Source of the DNA: Spirochaetaceae bacterium
Lineage (GTDB): Bacteria; Spirochaetota; Spirochaetia; B11-G9
NCBI GenBank assembly: GCA_015493635.1
Contig: WGCU01000083.1
Span: 1 to 64,000, forward strand
DNA length: 64,000 nucleotides
Reading direction: 5' to 3'
In this document: positions 53,949-62,912 of the stretch, piece after piece
Position numbering within the stretch: position 1 is the stretch's first letter
How the letters are laid out: each line of letters opens with the position of its first letter
Notes under the pieces: model-generated
Told to the model about the DNA's origin: nothing
Database searches by the model: none
What the model saw: the letters and a program-made list of their open reading frames with translations, nothing else
Translations under genes and position numbers: made by a program

Positions 53949-53977
53949 ACAATACCCTACCGGATTACAGTTGTCAA
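53949..53977 (-). promoter_or_regulatory. Promoter of the nucleoside importer operon
   Basis: On the minus strand TTGACA (53977-53972), 17-base spacer, TATTGT (53954-53949), about 60 bases before the first start codon. A second TTGACA lies nearer the gene but has no matching -10. Confidence 0.65.
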
Positions 53978-54025
53978 GAAAAGTTTAATCATTTAACAAA
54001 AGATTGTTAAAGTTTTAACATTACA

Positions 54026-54060
54026 AAGAACCCTCTCCGGCAAGAGAGGGTTCTTATTTT
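54026..54060. terminator. Strong hairpin after the SPNGDG-repeat gene
   Basis: A perfect 12-base stem, AAGAACCCTCTC (54026-54037) with GAGAGGGTTCTT (54044-54055), six-base loop. The minus-strand flank is TTTGTAATGTT and the plus-strand flank ATTTTTA. It ends the minus-strand gene at 54076 and would also stop plus-strand read-through. Confidence 0.85.
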
Positions 54061-54075
54061 TACGTTTTTTGAGTT

Positions 54076-56577
54076 CTAGTTTTTTGGAGGTACCATAACA
54101 AATTCAACCCTTCGGTTTTTCCACCAGATTCTCCGGTCATGCACAGAAACGATAGGATGAAGCCCTCCGTAAAACTCTATCTTGATTTTATTTCTATCCA
54201 TTCCTCTTTTTATAAGAGCCTTTTCCACTGTTTGTGCCCGATGCTGTGTCAGGGGGACAAGGATCTTCTCCTCCCGTGCCTGCCGTGGTGTTCCAAGATA
54301 TATATCCAAAGCGTGACCTTCAAGAATCAACCCGTAACGGGGATATTTTTTATAGATAGCTGCCACTTTGTCGAGGGATTCGTTGTTCCTGTTAAGGAAT
54401 TTAACCCCCGCGGACCCGAGAGCATATTTGTATGCTCCAAAAATAATATTGGGAACAGATATATACGTCTTTCCATTTTTCTCCACGAGCAGGATATCAA
54501 TGGTAACCTTCTTCTCATATACGGTCATGTTGTTCCCTTCATCAGTAACAGTTAATTTTAAAATAATATCATTTCCGGTACTTTCAGCTGCGTCAGCTGT
54601 TTTCTTGTCTGCCGCAACCTTCCAGGTTATATCACCAGAGGGGTTTCCCTCTCCCGCATAACTCCGCAGAACTTCTCCGCCGGCATCAAGGAGATCAACA
54701 CTCCAATGCTTGACCTCTGTATTATCTTTAACCTGCAGCGCAACAAAGACATCACCTTCCACCCCGCCGCTGGATGTTTTGGCAAAAGGATCCGGGACAG
54801 CATGCAGCGCAACAACCGGAGGAGTAATATCAAGTATGAAGGTATTGGATGTCTCTTTCTTTGTAACCCCCTTCTTGAAATACGCGGCAAGAACACCCTT
54901 ATAGGAGCCTTCCGGCGCGGTAATCTCTTTCCCTTCGCTATTTTTTATTTTTCCGTTCCATTCAACACTTTTCGGAAGAAAATCTTTCCCGGAAAACGTC
55001 TTCACACTGTTTCCTGCTTTATCAAAAATACCAAGGCTCCAGCTGCCGACATCATCATACTGACTTGCATCAATAACAAGCTTTTCAGTATCACCTTTTC
55101 CATCATTATTCGGAGAAAACCCCGTTCCCGCAGCAAGCACAAGGGATACCGGTTTTGTATCAACCTTCAAAACAAGAGGTTTAATACTCGTTGTATTCCC
55201 CGCCCTGTCGGTAAACGACGCAATGGCAGAATAGGTTCCATCCTTTACGGTAGTGCCCTTCATGTCTGTTCCATCCCATACAATGAGCGAGGTTGTCTGA
55301 TCCGATGTTTTCTTCAGTATTGTTTCCCCCGAAGCACTAACGATTGATCCTTTCCAGGTTACTATCTCATTCGATGTAAACTGTATATCCGTTACATCAT
55401 TCTTCCCGTTTCCATCCGGTGAGAAAACGGGATTACTATCCGTCACCCGAATCACAGGAGGCGTTACATCGATGTTAAAGGTCTCGGAAGCGGAAGGTTT
55501 GTTCCCGTTTAGATAGGTAACAACAAAATTCACCGTGTACATTCCTTCAGGCATTGGATTCCCTGATGAATCTGTTCCATCCAGAACAACAGAAACAGGG
55601 GGTTCACCGGCTCCCTGTTTCTCCATATATATCTTTCCATTATTATCTGCTATATTCCACCGCCACCCTGTAATACCGGTCTTTACAACCTCATCGAAAA
55701 AGACCTCGTCAGTATCCTTGACTCCGTCTCCGTTGGGCGAAAAATAGGGGTCTTTTACAACAATTGCAACCTTCGTATTAGTGTTATCAAGAACAATACC
55801 CTTCAGTTCAATAGGATCAGAGGTATTTCCGGCTTTATCTGTTGATTTCAGGGAATATGAATAGGTACCGGGAGAAACATCATTTCCGGAATCATCTTTT
55901 CCGTCCCACGCGACCGTTCCGGGGATACTGTCCTTCCAGGTATACGTACGGACTACCGTACCTGCAACATTCAGAATGGTTCCGGTCCAAAGGAGTTCTT
56001 TTGTAGCCTGAGTAACCTTAATAACAAAAGTATCGAGATTTCCATCCCCATTGGGCGAAAAAATCATTTCTCCGGGAGGAACAATAACCGCCGAAGGTTT
56101 TACCGTATCAACAACAAAATTATCTACATCTGTCTCTTTTTTATTACCGGAAGAATCTACAACAAAGAGTTTAACTCTGTACGTTCCATCAGGAACCTGT
56201 TTCCCTTCCAGATCCGTTCCATCCCAGGATATTTCCCGCTCAAGGGTAAACTCCTTATACCCCTGGAAGATTGAGGCAAACCAGCCGATATCTGATTTTT
56301 CCGTTTCCTTGACTTCTTTTAAAACTTTACCGGAAGTATCCAGTATCTGAATACCATATTCAGGGACATACCCCTTTTTACTTTTTACGTACACCTTAAC
56401 GGAAAACTTTAATACCGCACTATCCTGAACACCATCTCCATTTGGAGATATATACTGCGTCCCTGATGTTACCGGCGGTATGACAGGAACCTCCTTGTTT
56501 CCAAATGCGAATAGAACGCCTGAGAGTCCGACGAACAGGAGAACTGCCAGCAATACTGCTTTACTCAACTTTTCCAT
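54076..56577 (-). CDS. Secreted repeat protein with FlgD-like Ig modules and OmpA-like C-terminus
   Basis: An 833-residue exported protein. A signal peptide (AVLLAVLLFVGLSGVLFAFG) is followed by five modules that open with an Asp-rich 'SPNGDG' loop (ISPNGDGVQD, FSPNGDGNLD, FSPNGDGVKD, FSPDGNGKND, FSPNNDGKGD) and carry the FlgD-like 'WDGTD..G..v.dGtY' pattern (for example AWDGKDDSGNDVSPGTYSY). The last ~110 residues are OmpA-like: LILEGHALD, ALIKRGMDRNKIKIEFYGG and WWKNRRVEFVMV, so the end may bind peptidoglycan. The loops resemble calcium-binding sites. Likely a periplasmic or surface structural protein. No usual partner genes are adjacent. Confidence 0.75.
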   Translation of the reverse strand: MEKLSKAVLLAVLLFVGLSGVLFAFGNKEVPVIPPVTSGTQYISPNGDGVQDSAVLKFSVKVYVKSKKGYVPEYGIQILDTSGKVLKEVKETEKSDIGWFASIFQGYKEFTLEREISWDGTDLEGKQVPDGTYRVKLFVVDSSGNKKETDVDNFVVDTVKPSAVIVPPGEMIFSPNGDGNLDTFVIKVTQATKELLWTGTILNVAGTVVRTYTWKDSIPGTVAWDGKDDSGNDVSPGTYSYSLKSTDKAGNTSDPIELKGIVLDNTNTKVAIVVKDPYFSPNGDGVKDTDEVFFDEVVKTGITGWRWNIADNNGKIYMEKQGAGEPPVSVVLDGTDSSGNPMPEGMYTVNFVVTYLNGNKPSASETFNIDVTPPVIRVTDSNPVFSPDGNGKNDVTDIQFTSNEIVTWKGSIVSASGETILKKTSDQTTSLIVWDGTDMKGTTVKDGTYSAIASFTDRAGNTTSIKPLVLKVDTKPVSLVLAAGTGFSPNNDGKGDTEKLVIDASQYDDVGSWSLGIFDKAGNSVKTFSGKDFLPKSVEWNGKIKNSEGKEITAPEGSYKGVLAAYFKKGVTKKETSNTFILDITPPVVALHAVPDPFAKTSSGGVEGDVFVALQVKDNTEVKHWSVDLLDAGGEVLRSYAGEGNPSGDITWKVAADKKTADAAESTGNDIILKLTVTDEGNNMTVYEKKVTIDILLVEKNGKTYISVPNIIFGAYKYALGSAGVKFLNRNNESLDKVAAIYKKYPRYGLILEGHALDIYLGTPRQAREEKILVPLTQHRAQTVEKALIKRGMDRNKIKIEFYGGLHPIVSVHDRRIWWKNRRVEFVMVPPKN

Positions 56578-56592
56578 GGTTTACCTCACTTT

Positions 56593-57897
56593 TTACTGTA
56601 TCTCTTTGTATATTAGTTTTCTATCAATCCGCTGATCTTTACCAATTAAAATAGCTTTTTTGAATTTTTCGACTGCCTCATTATAATTTTTTGTATCATT
56701 AACATGAAAAACAGCCAGCGTTTCTCCCTTAACCACCGTATCTCCAAGTCTTTTTTTCAACCAGTATCCTACAGCAGGGTCGATGGAGTCACTCTTTTTT
56801 GTACGTCCTGCTCCCAATAAAAGGGCAGTCATACCCAGCTGTTCAGTATCCATTTCCGTAATAACTCCGGAAGATTCCGCTTTTACTTCCATGATTTTTT
56901 CTGCAGAGGGAAGAAGCGATATATCTTTTACCACAGCTGCATTACCTCCCTGCAGCTCTATCATCCGGCCGAAACGGTTAAGGGCTTCTCCTGATGCTAT
57001 GACTGCATTTACCTTTTCCCGTGCGTCATCTTCTGAAGTAAAAATTCCGCCGAGAACAAGCATCTTGCATGCAAGAGCAATCGAGAGATCTTTCAGATCC
57101 CCCTCGTGATCTCCCTGTAGAATCTCAATAGCTTCCTTCACTTCAAGGGCGTTACCAACAGCATTTCCCAGGGGCTCATTCATATCGGTAATAAACGCAT
57201 GGGTTTCCCGTCCTGCCAGATTTCCTATATCAACCATCATCCGTCCCAGAGCCGCTGCATCATCAACACTCTTCATAAACGCGCCGCTTCCCGTTTTAAC
57301 ATCAAGCACAATCTTATCACTTCCCGCGGCTATCTTCTTGCTCATAATGCTGCCGGCAATAAGAGAAAGGTTATCCACCGTACCGGTTACATCGCGTAAC
57401 GCATAGAGTTTTTTGTCAGCTGGTACCAGATTCCCCGTCTGGCCAATCACCGAAACACCGCATTCCTTTACGATGGAAGCAAAAGATTCCATACTCTGAG
57501 AAATGGAAAACCCGGGAATCGATTCAAGTTTGTCAAGGGTCCCTCCGGTATGCCCCAACCCCCGGCCGGACATCTTTGCCACCATTCCTCCTGCTGCCGC
57601 AACCAGCGGTCCGACGATAAGGGTTGTCGTATCCGCGACCCCTCCCGTACTATGCTTGTCAACCTTGATTCCCGGTATAATTGAAAGATCAATTCTATCA
57701 CCGGAATCCACCATGGAAAGTGTCAGATCAGTTGTTTCAGCTTTATCCATTCCGTTAAACCATATAGCCATTAAAAGAGCAGAAATCTGATAATCTGGAA
57801 TGGTACCTGCTACATACCCTTTTATAAAAAATGATATTTCTTCACCGGAGAGTTTCCCCCCGTATTTCTTCTTCTGTATTATATCTATTATCCTCAT
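56593..57897 (-). CDS. pdp: Pyrimidine-nucleoside (thymidine) phosphorylase
   Basis: A 434-residue enzyme that releases thymine or uracil from nucleosides with phosphate. Seen: DKHSTGGVADTTTLIVGPLV, MSGRGLGHTGGTLDKLESIP and LDVKTGSGAFM. I use the ATG at 57897 with GGAG nine bases upstream; a longer frame has no start signal. It could be deoA (thymidine-specific) or pdp (broad); sequence alone does not settle this. It complements the purine phosphorylase and nucleoside importer. Confidence 0.9.
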   Translation of the reverse strand: MRIIDIIQKKKYGGKLSGEEISFFIKGYVAGTIPDYQISALLMAIWFNGMDKAETTDLTLSMVDSGDRIDLSIIPGIKVDKHSTGGVADTTTLIVGPLVAAAGGMVAKMSGRGLGHTGGTLDKLESIPGFSISQSMESFASIVKECGVSVIGQTGNLVPADKKLYALRDVTGTVDNLSLIAGSIMSKKIAAGSDKIVLDVKTGSGAFMKSVDDAAALGRMMVDIGNLAGRETHAFITDMNEPLGNAVGNALEVKEAIEILQGDHEGDLKDLSIALACKMLVLGGIFTSEDDAREKVNAVIASGEALNRFGRMIELQGGNAAVVKDISLLPSAEKIMEVKAESSGVITEMDTEQLGMTALLLGAGRTKKSDSIDPAVGYWLKKRLGDTVVKGETLAVFHVNDTKNYNEAVEKFKKAILIGKDQRIDRKLIYKEIQ

Positions 57898-57982
57898 TAT
57901 TACGTACTCCTTGTATCCTGGATAATACCACATATAAAGAAATTCGACCAGCTATAGATTTTATCAGCATCCAAAAAATTGC

Positions 57983-58010
57983 TTGTAAAAACTCTAAAAA
58001 CTCTTATAAT
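57983..58010 (+). promoter_or_regulatory. Promoter of the methyltransferase gene
   Basis: TTGTAA (57983-57988), 16-base spacer, TATAAT (58005-58010). The start codon is at 58022, only about five bases after the predicted transcription start, and there is no ribosome binding site, so the mRNA would be leaderless or nearly so. Confidence 0.6.
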
Positions 58011-58021
58011 GTTAAAATTAT

Positions 58022-58825
58022 ATGAATACGTCATCTTACATAATGGAAAGCACCGATGAAATCTGCCGCCTGGAAATGAAAACTGATTTTAAAAGGCTGG
58101 AAGAACAGGCTCACTGGGCAGGGCTTCAAAAAGGAATGGATGTTCTTGATGTAGGCTGCGGGTCGGGAATTACCACATCATTTCTTTCCAGAATAACAGG
58201 CCCATCAGGAAAAGTGACCGGTATAGATGCTTCCAGAGACAGAATAATGCACGCACTACAGACATACACCGATGAGGGGATCCGGTTTATTCAGAAAGAT
58301 ATCTATTCGGATACTACTGATATCGGTACGTTTGATTTTATATGGGTCCGGTTTTTTCTTGAATACCACCGGTCTAAAAGCTCTGAAATTGTAAGAAACC
58401 TGACAAATCATCTGAATCCCGGGGGAATTCTCTGCCTCATTGATCTTGATTACAACACCCTGACACATTACGAACTTTCTCCCGCGCTGAATGATTCCAT
58501 TACGGGAATTATGAAGATACTCCAGGAAAAAAATGATTTTGATCCCTATGCTGGAAGAAAATTATACTCGTACCTGTATGACACAGGGATGAAAAATATC
58601 AAGGTAACCCTGCAGCCGCATCATCTTATCTACGGAGAACTCTCTAAAACTGACGCGTTTAACTGGTCTCAGAAAGTTATTGTTGCGGCTAAAAATTCCG
58701 GATATGCGTTCCCTCTCTACCATGACGGCTGGGACGGTTTTTACAAAGAGTTCCAGGACTTTTTTACCAGTCCCCGCAGATTCACCTACACCCCATTAAT
58801 TGCATGCAGGGGTATGAAAGGATGA
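58022..58825 (+). CDS. SAM-dependent methyltransferase, class I
   Basis: A 267-residue Rossmann-fold methyltransferase. SAM-binding motif I is VLDVGCGSGITTSFLSRITG. Motif II is VTGIDASRDRI. Post-I and motif III follow as HLNPGGILCLIDLDYN. The substrate is not evident from the sequence. It sits alone on the plus strand, converging on the HD-GYP gene with seven bases between the stops. Confidence 0.8.
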   Translation: MNTSSYIMESTDEICRLEMKTDFKRLEEQAHWAGLQKGMDVLDVGCGSGITTSFLSRITGPSGKVTGIDASRDRIMHALQTYTDEGIRFIQKDIYSDTTDIGTFDFIWVRFFLEYHRSKSSEIVRNLTNHLNPGGILCLIDLDYNTLTHYELSPALNDSITGIMKILQEKNDFDPYAGRKLYSYLYDTGMKNIKVTLQPHHLIYGELSKTDAFNWSQKVIVAAKNSGYAFPLYHDGWDGFYKEFQDFFTSPRRFTYTPLIACRGMKG

Positions 58826-58832
58826 AAGGCTT

Positions 58833-60785
58833 TTATGCAGAAATAATTCCTTCCAGCCGGGAACCGAAGGTATCTTCAATATAAGGAATAAAAACATCCA
58901 CAATCTTTTTGTCAAGATGATGTCCGCTCGCCTTCCGCAGCTCTGCAATGGCCTGCTGTATAACCATGGGATCACGGTAATGACGTTTGGCAGTAAGAGC
59001 TTCAAAATAATCGGCAACAGCAATAATCCGCGAGCCCAGGGGGATTGCCTCTCCCTTCAGCTTTCCCGGATACCCGTTGCCATCCATCTTTTCATGATGC
59101 GCTCCTGCTATCATGGGAACATCTTTGTATATTCCCTCAAAATATATCTGTTCCAGGATCTCTTTTGTCTTAACTGCATGGCTCTGAATGGTGATGTACT
59201 CATCTCCGGACAGAGGGCCTTCCTTCTTGAGAATGGAATCGGGAATACCTATTTTCCCATAATCATGAAAGAGTGCTGCCAGTCTGACTGTTTCTGTATA
59301 TTCTTTATCAAGATCGAGTAATCCACAGATAACAACAGCATACTCCGTAACTTTCTCTGAATGACCGGCGGTAAGAGGATCCCGTGCATCAATACTGGAA
59401 GCCAGAATCTGCAGTGTTGACTGAAACTGGCGTTCCTTGTCCTCAAAAAGCTCCGCTGTTTTAAGGGCCATACCAATGGCGGAAGCAATACCCATAAACA
59501 AACTTAAATCAGACTGATACAAAGCCCTTTTTGACCGGACATTATCCGCGACAATTACTCCAAGGGATTTGTTTTCATAGATTATCGGGCAGCAGATAAA
59601 AGCCTGGCTGCCCAGTCGTTTTGCAAATTCAAGACTCCGGGGTGAAAGATTCTCTTCAATACCGTTAACATCATTGATAAGAAACGGCCGTTTTTCACGA
59701 AAGGAAACAACAAAAATTCCTTTTGAATCAGGATTCCTCAGATGGAACCGGGTTTCTCTGAGAAGGTCTTTATCTCTTTCGAAATATCCATACCCGGCTT
59801 TAAATGCCAGAAACATCCCGCTGCTGTCAGCCAGGAATATAGCTCCCCGGTCATAGTCCAGGCGTTTTTCAGAAACATGCACAACACTTTCCAGTACATC
59901 GTTAATATTTGTATGATTGCTTATAATTTGTCCTATCTCATAATTCAAGAGGGTATTATTGTAGTTTAGTTCTATCTGCTCTATCCATTTTTCAGGAGAC
60001 CGGTTTGTGATACTTAAAATATCTTTAATTTCTTTCTTTTCCATTAAAAGACTTACTGTCTTCAAAAAAAGCATAACAACACTTGATCCTAAAGCAGCTA
60101 TCAAAGAATACTCCAAATCTTCATATCCGAACCAAAGTGCAATATTCCCGGCAGCAATGACCGGCGCACCAAGGCGCATGATCCTCCGGACAGAATTAGC
60201 CCGGGACTTACCCCAGGTAATGATATACCTGCATCTCTTATCACCGTTAAAAATACACTCAGGATGATCTATCTTCAGGGAAGTTGTATTATAGAGATCT
60301 GCAACAGCCTCGAACATTCCCATCCTGTTCTGACATTGATATTCTTTCTCATGTATACCTGAATGGAGTACTACAATAACCTCCACACTGTTTGTGCCAA
60401 GAATGTTAACTTCATAGTCGGATGATTTTGTTAAATTTTTGGATGCTTTTGTCACCATCTTATACGCGTTGGCAAGCCCCAGAAGTCCCAGGAAATAATA
60501 ACGGACTTCTCCCCCCGCTTTGGAAGAAGCCATAAAATGCCCTGCTTTTCTGGCAATTGATGCATCTCCCAGCAGTTCCTCTATCCTGTAGTAGAATTTA
60601 TCTACCTGTTCCTGGGTAAACCAGTGCCCGTGATCTTCAACCTCATATTCAGTAATACCCGCATAGTCCAGAATCCCTTTGATGTTTATATCCGGGTGAT
60701 TAATGGTTAGATACTTTCTGTACGCTTCAATAATTCTGCTGCTGTACAATTCCTTTTGTTTATCCGGCTCTGATTGTTCAGTCAT
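58833..60785 (-). CDS. HD-GYP c-di-GMP phosphodiesterase with V4R-like and GAF domains
   Basis: A 650-residue protein. Residues ~85-200 resemble a V4R/heme-NO-binding-like sensory domain, with the typical end HPECIFNGDKRCRYIITW. Two membrane helices follow (residues ~212-248), then a GAF domain (~290-440) and a C-terminal HD-GYP domain with LFHDYGKIGIP, the second metal-binding region IAGAHHEKMDGNGYPG, and IIAVADYFEALTA. HD-GYP enzymes hydrolyse c-di-GMP. The gene overlaps the upstream PilZ-GNAT gene by eight bases, so a c-di-GMP receptor and its hydrolase are made together. Confidence 0.88.
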   Translation of the reverse strand: MTEQSEPDKQKELYSSRIIEAYRKYLTINHPDINIKGILDYAGITEYEVEDHGHWFTQEQVDKFYYRIEELLGDASIARKAGHFMASSKAGGEVRYYFLGLLGLANAYKMVTKASKNLTKSSDYEVNILGTNSVEVIVVLHSGIHEKEYQCQNRMGMFEAVADLYNTTSLKIDHPECIFNGDKRCRYIITWGKSRANSVRRIMRLGAPVIAAGNIALWFGYEDLEYSLIAALGSSVVMLFLKTVSLLMEKKEIKDILSITNRSPEKWIEQIELNYNNTLLNYEIGQIISNHTNINDVLESVVHVSEKRLDYDRGAIFLADSSGMFLAFKAGYGYFERDKDLLRETRFHLRNPDSKGIFVVSFREKRPFLINDVNGIEENLSPRSLEFAKRLGSQAFICCPIIYENKSLGVIVADNVRSKRALYQSDLSLFMGIASAIGMALKTAELFEDKERQFQSTLQILASSIDARDPLTAGHSEKVTEYAVVICGLLDLDKEYTETVRLAALFHDYGKIGIPDSILKKEGPLSGDEYITIQSHAVKTKEILEQIYFEGIYKDVPMIAGAHHEKMDGNGYPGKLKGEAIPLGSRIIAVADYFEALTAKRHYRDPMVIQQAIAELRKASGHHLDKKIVDVFIPYIEDTFGSRLEGIISA

Positions 60786-62826
60786 TTGTTTTTTGCATCC
60801 TTAACAGTCTACGTATAAATTTGAAATACTTGTCGGTGAAATCAAAACCCGTAATCCACAACGTGTATTTTTTTTCATAAGGGAACCCCTGCTCATCAGC
60901 ATACGACACAGGATATATCAGCACACGGGCAGAGCCTTCATAGTATTTTCTTACCAACTCTTTTATAACATTTGACAACAGTTCTTTTGTTACTTCACGG
61001 GGAGTGACAATAAACACCTTGATACTATTTGCAAGTTCCGACATATTGATCCCGGTGTCAGCTCTATCGATTAGGAAAACAGCTAAAAGAGTATCCCCTT
61101 TTTTCAGGGAGATAATCTCAAAGTCCCTTCTTAAATTATCCCTTTTGTAAACTGAAGTGATGTCCTTGTTAAAAGATGAAGACGGAAGAATATCCATTGC
61201 CTTCAGCATCAGTCCGCCGGAAATACCACTATAAAACCCCTTAAGATCAACAAGATCCCGGGCAGTACTTTTAACAAGATGAGCACTATCCGTTTCATCA
61301 AAAAAACCGTCCCGGTCAGCTGTTATTTCCGTATAAGCAAAATCATCCTCTGAACAACCTTTCTTATTGCCTAATAATTTCCTGTAACCGCCGAAAACCC
61401 TCGCGGGGAATTTATTCTCCGGTCTGTAGTAGATCATGAGATAATCAAGATGAAGGGAAGGTATCCGATGGGCACTGTACGCATAATCAGCCATCGTGAC
61501 CATAACCGATACCCCGGCATTATGGTTGTGGACGCTGGATGAGGCATGATGATGCAGCAGCCAGGCCTTTTCATAAACTCTGAGCATGGCTATGTGTCCC
61601 AGAATTCTTCCCTTGTCCTGATAGGTGATGTACTTGTATACTTCAGGAGAATGTGAATATATTTTCCGGTACATTTTCCGGATTGCATCCTTGTTTTGGG
61701 ACAGATGAGAATATTTCTTCGGATAGATGAAGCCGGACTCAAAGATAAACTGCCAGAACGCTTCATTGTCGACCTCTCTGCCCAGATACAGATATTTATT
61801 CTGAGCCTGAAATACTATCGCCATCAGCCGGGCATGATCCCGGGGAGTCATATCCAGAAAACATATACCAATTTTTAATGCTGACTGTTTTTCCCTTTCC
61901 TTTGAAACAGCTCTGTAGATAATTTGAATCTTGCAGAGGATCTTTACATCTTCCGAAAAAACTATTTCAGCCGCAGGAATAATCATTCCCGGCAGCAGTG
62001 ATCCGTCGTGGAGTTCTTCTTCAACAGAAAACCCCGATCCTGATATATCAGAAATCAGTAAATTCTTAACCTGCCCTGTTAGAGGATGGGTAAACGATAA
62101 GTTTGGACCGGGTATAATAGCAATTCTGGTAAATCTCTCTTCCTGATGTTTGAACCGGTGTATATTGTCATACAGCGGCATCAGTATTATTTCCGCTGAT
62201 CCTTCGGTATCCGAATGTTTAAAAATTTTCATCTCTCCGGAAAAAACGATATGCTGGGAGTTGATAAATGTAACCGTCATGGATTCTTCCATGTTGAGAA
62301 ACGAAATATTCTGATTATAAAGAGAATCCATTTCCACTCTGACTGATTCTGTTGAAAAACTTTTCAAGCTGCCTTTATATATAATCCCATTCTGAATCAT
62401 CTGAGCCCGGATGTTTTTACAGGAATGTCTCCGAGCCCTCCTGGAAATAAGTTCCAGACCTGTTTCAGGAAGCATAATATTCAATCCATCATCATCAAGG
62501 GTATAGTTATCGCTTCCAAAAGAGATAGTACTCATTCCATCATCAAGCTGCAGATGGTCGAAAACAAAATTCCTCTGGTCAATTTCATCTTCAGGAAGAG
62601 TTATCCATGAACAATGGAGCATTTCCCCGTTGCAGGGACCGGGTCTTACCTTTATATTGATATGCTGGTTATACTGCCTGTGTTTAAAAACAGAAATAAT
62701 ATCCCTATCCTGGAAGTTCATATAATTTAGTCGATTAATAAGGTTTTTTCTGTTAATTGTCCGTGTATTTTTCTGGATAATCGGTTCCGGGGAACCGGTT
62801 CCTTCTATCTCCAGAAGTCTGTCCAT
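60778..62826 (-). CDS. PilZ-domain / GNAT-like acyltransferase protein
   Basis: A 682-residue soluble protein with no signal peptide. An N-terminal region of unknown fold comes first. A PilZ-like segment begins at RRARRHSCKNIRAQM and is followed by a second, RFTRIAIIPGP, ending ISDISGSGFSVEEEL, the R...D/NxSxxG pattern for c-di-GMP binding. Residues ~350-600 resemble a GNAT acyltransferase of the long-chain type (ILGHIAMLRVYEKAWLLHHH and SLHLDYLMIYYRPENKF). The combination suggests acyl transfer controlled by c-di-GMP. It overlaps the HD-GYP gene by eight bases. The domain calls are by eye; the GNAT part is the less certain. Confidence 0.65.
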   Translation of the reverse strand: MDRLLEIEGTGSPEPIIQKNTRTINRKNLINRLNYMNFQDRDIISVFKHRQYNQHINIKVRPGPCNGEMLHCSWITLPEDEIDQRNFVFDHLQLDDGMSTISFGSDNYTLDDDGLNIMLPETGLELISRRARRHSCKNIRAQMIQNGIIYKGSLKSFSTESVRVEMDSLYNQNISFLNMEESMTVTFINSQHIVFSGEMKIFKHSDTEGSAEIILMPLYDNIHRFKHQEERFTRIAIIPGPNLSFTHPLTGQVKNLLISDISGSGFSVEEELHDGSLLPGMIIPAAEIVFSEDVKILCKIQIIYRAVSKEREKQSALKIGICFLDMTPRDHARLMAIVFQAQNKYLYLGREVDNEAFWQFIFESGFIYPKKYSHLSQNKDAIRKMYRKIYSHSPEVYKYITYQDKGRILGHIAMLRVYEKAWLLHHHASSSVHNHNAGVSVMVTMADYAYSAHRIPSLHLDYLMIYYRPENKFPARVFGGYRKLLGNKKGCSEDDFAYTEITADRDGFFDETDSAHLVKSTARDLVDLKGFYSGISGGLMLKAMDILPSSSFNKDITSVYKRDNLRRDFEIISLKKGDTLLAVFLIDRADTGINMSELANSIKVFIVTPREVTKELLSNVIKELVRKYYEGSARVLIYPVSYADEQGFPYEKKYTLWITGFDFTDKYFKFIRRLLRMQKTND

Positions 62827-62912
62827 ATATCTCCCAAAAGATGTGTCCTTGAATTCTCTTACTTTTATATCGGACGGGGAGTAACAGAGGAATAGAGATA
62901 TTTATGAAATTT

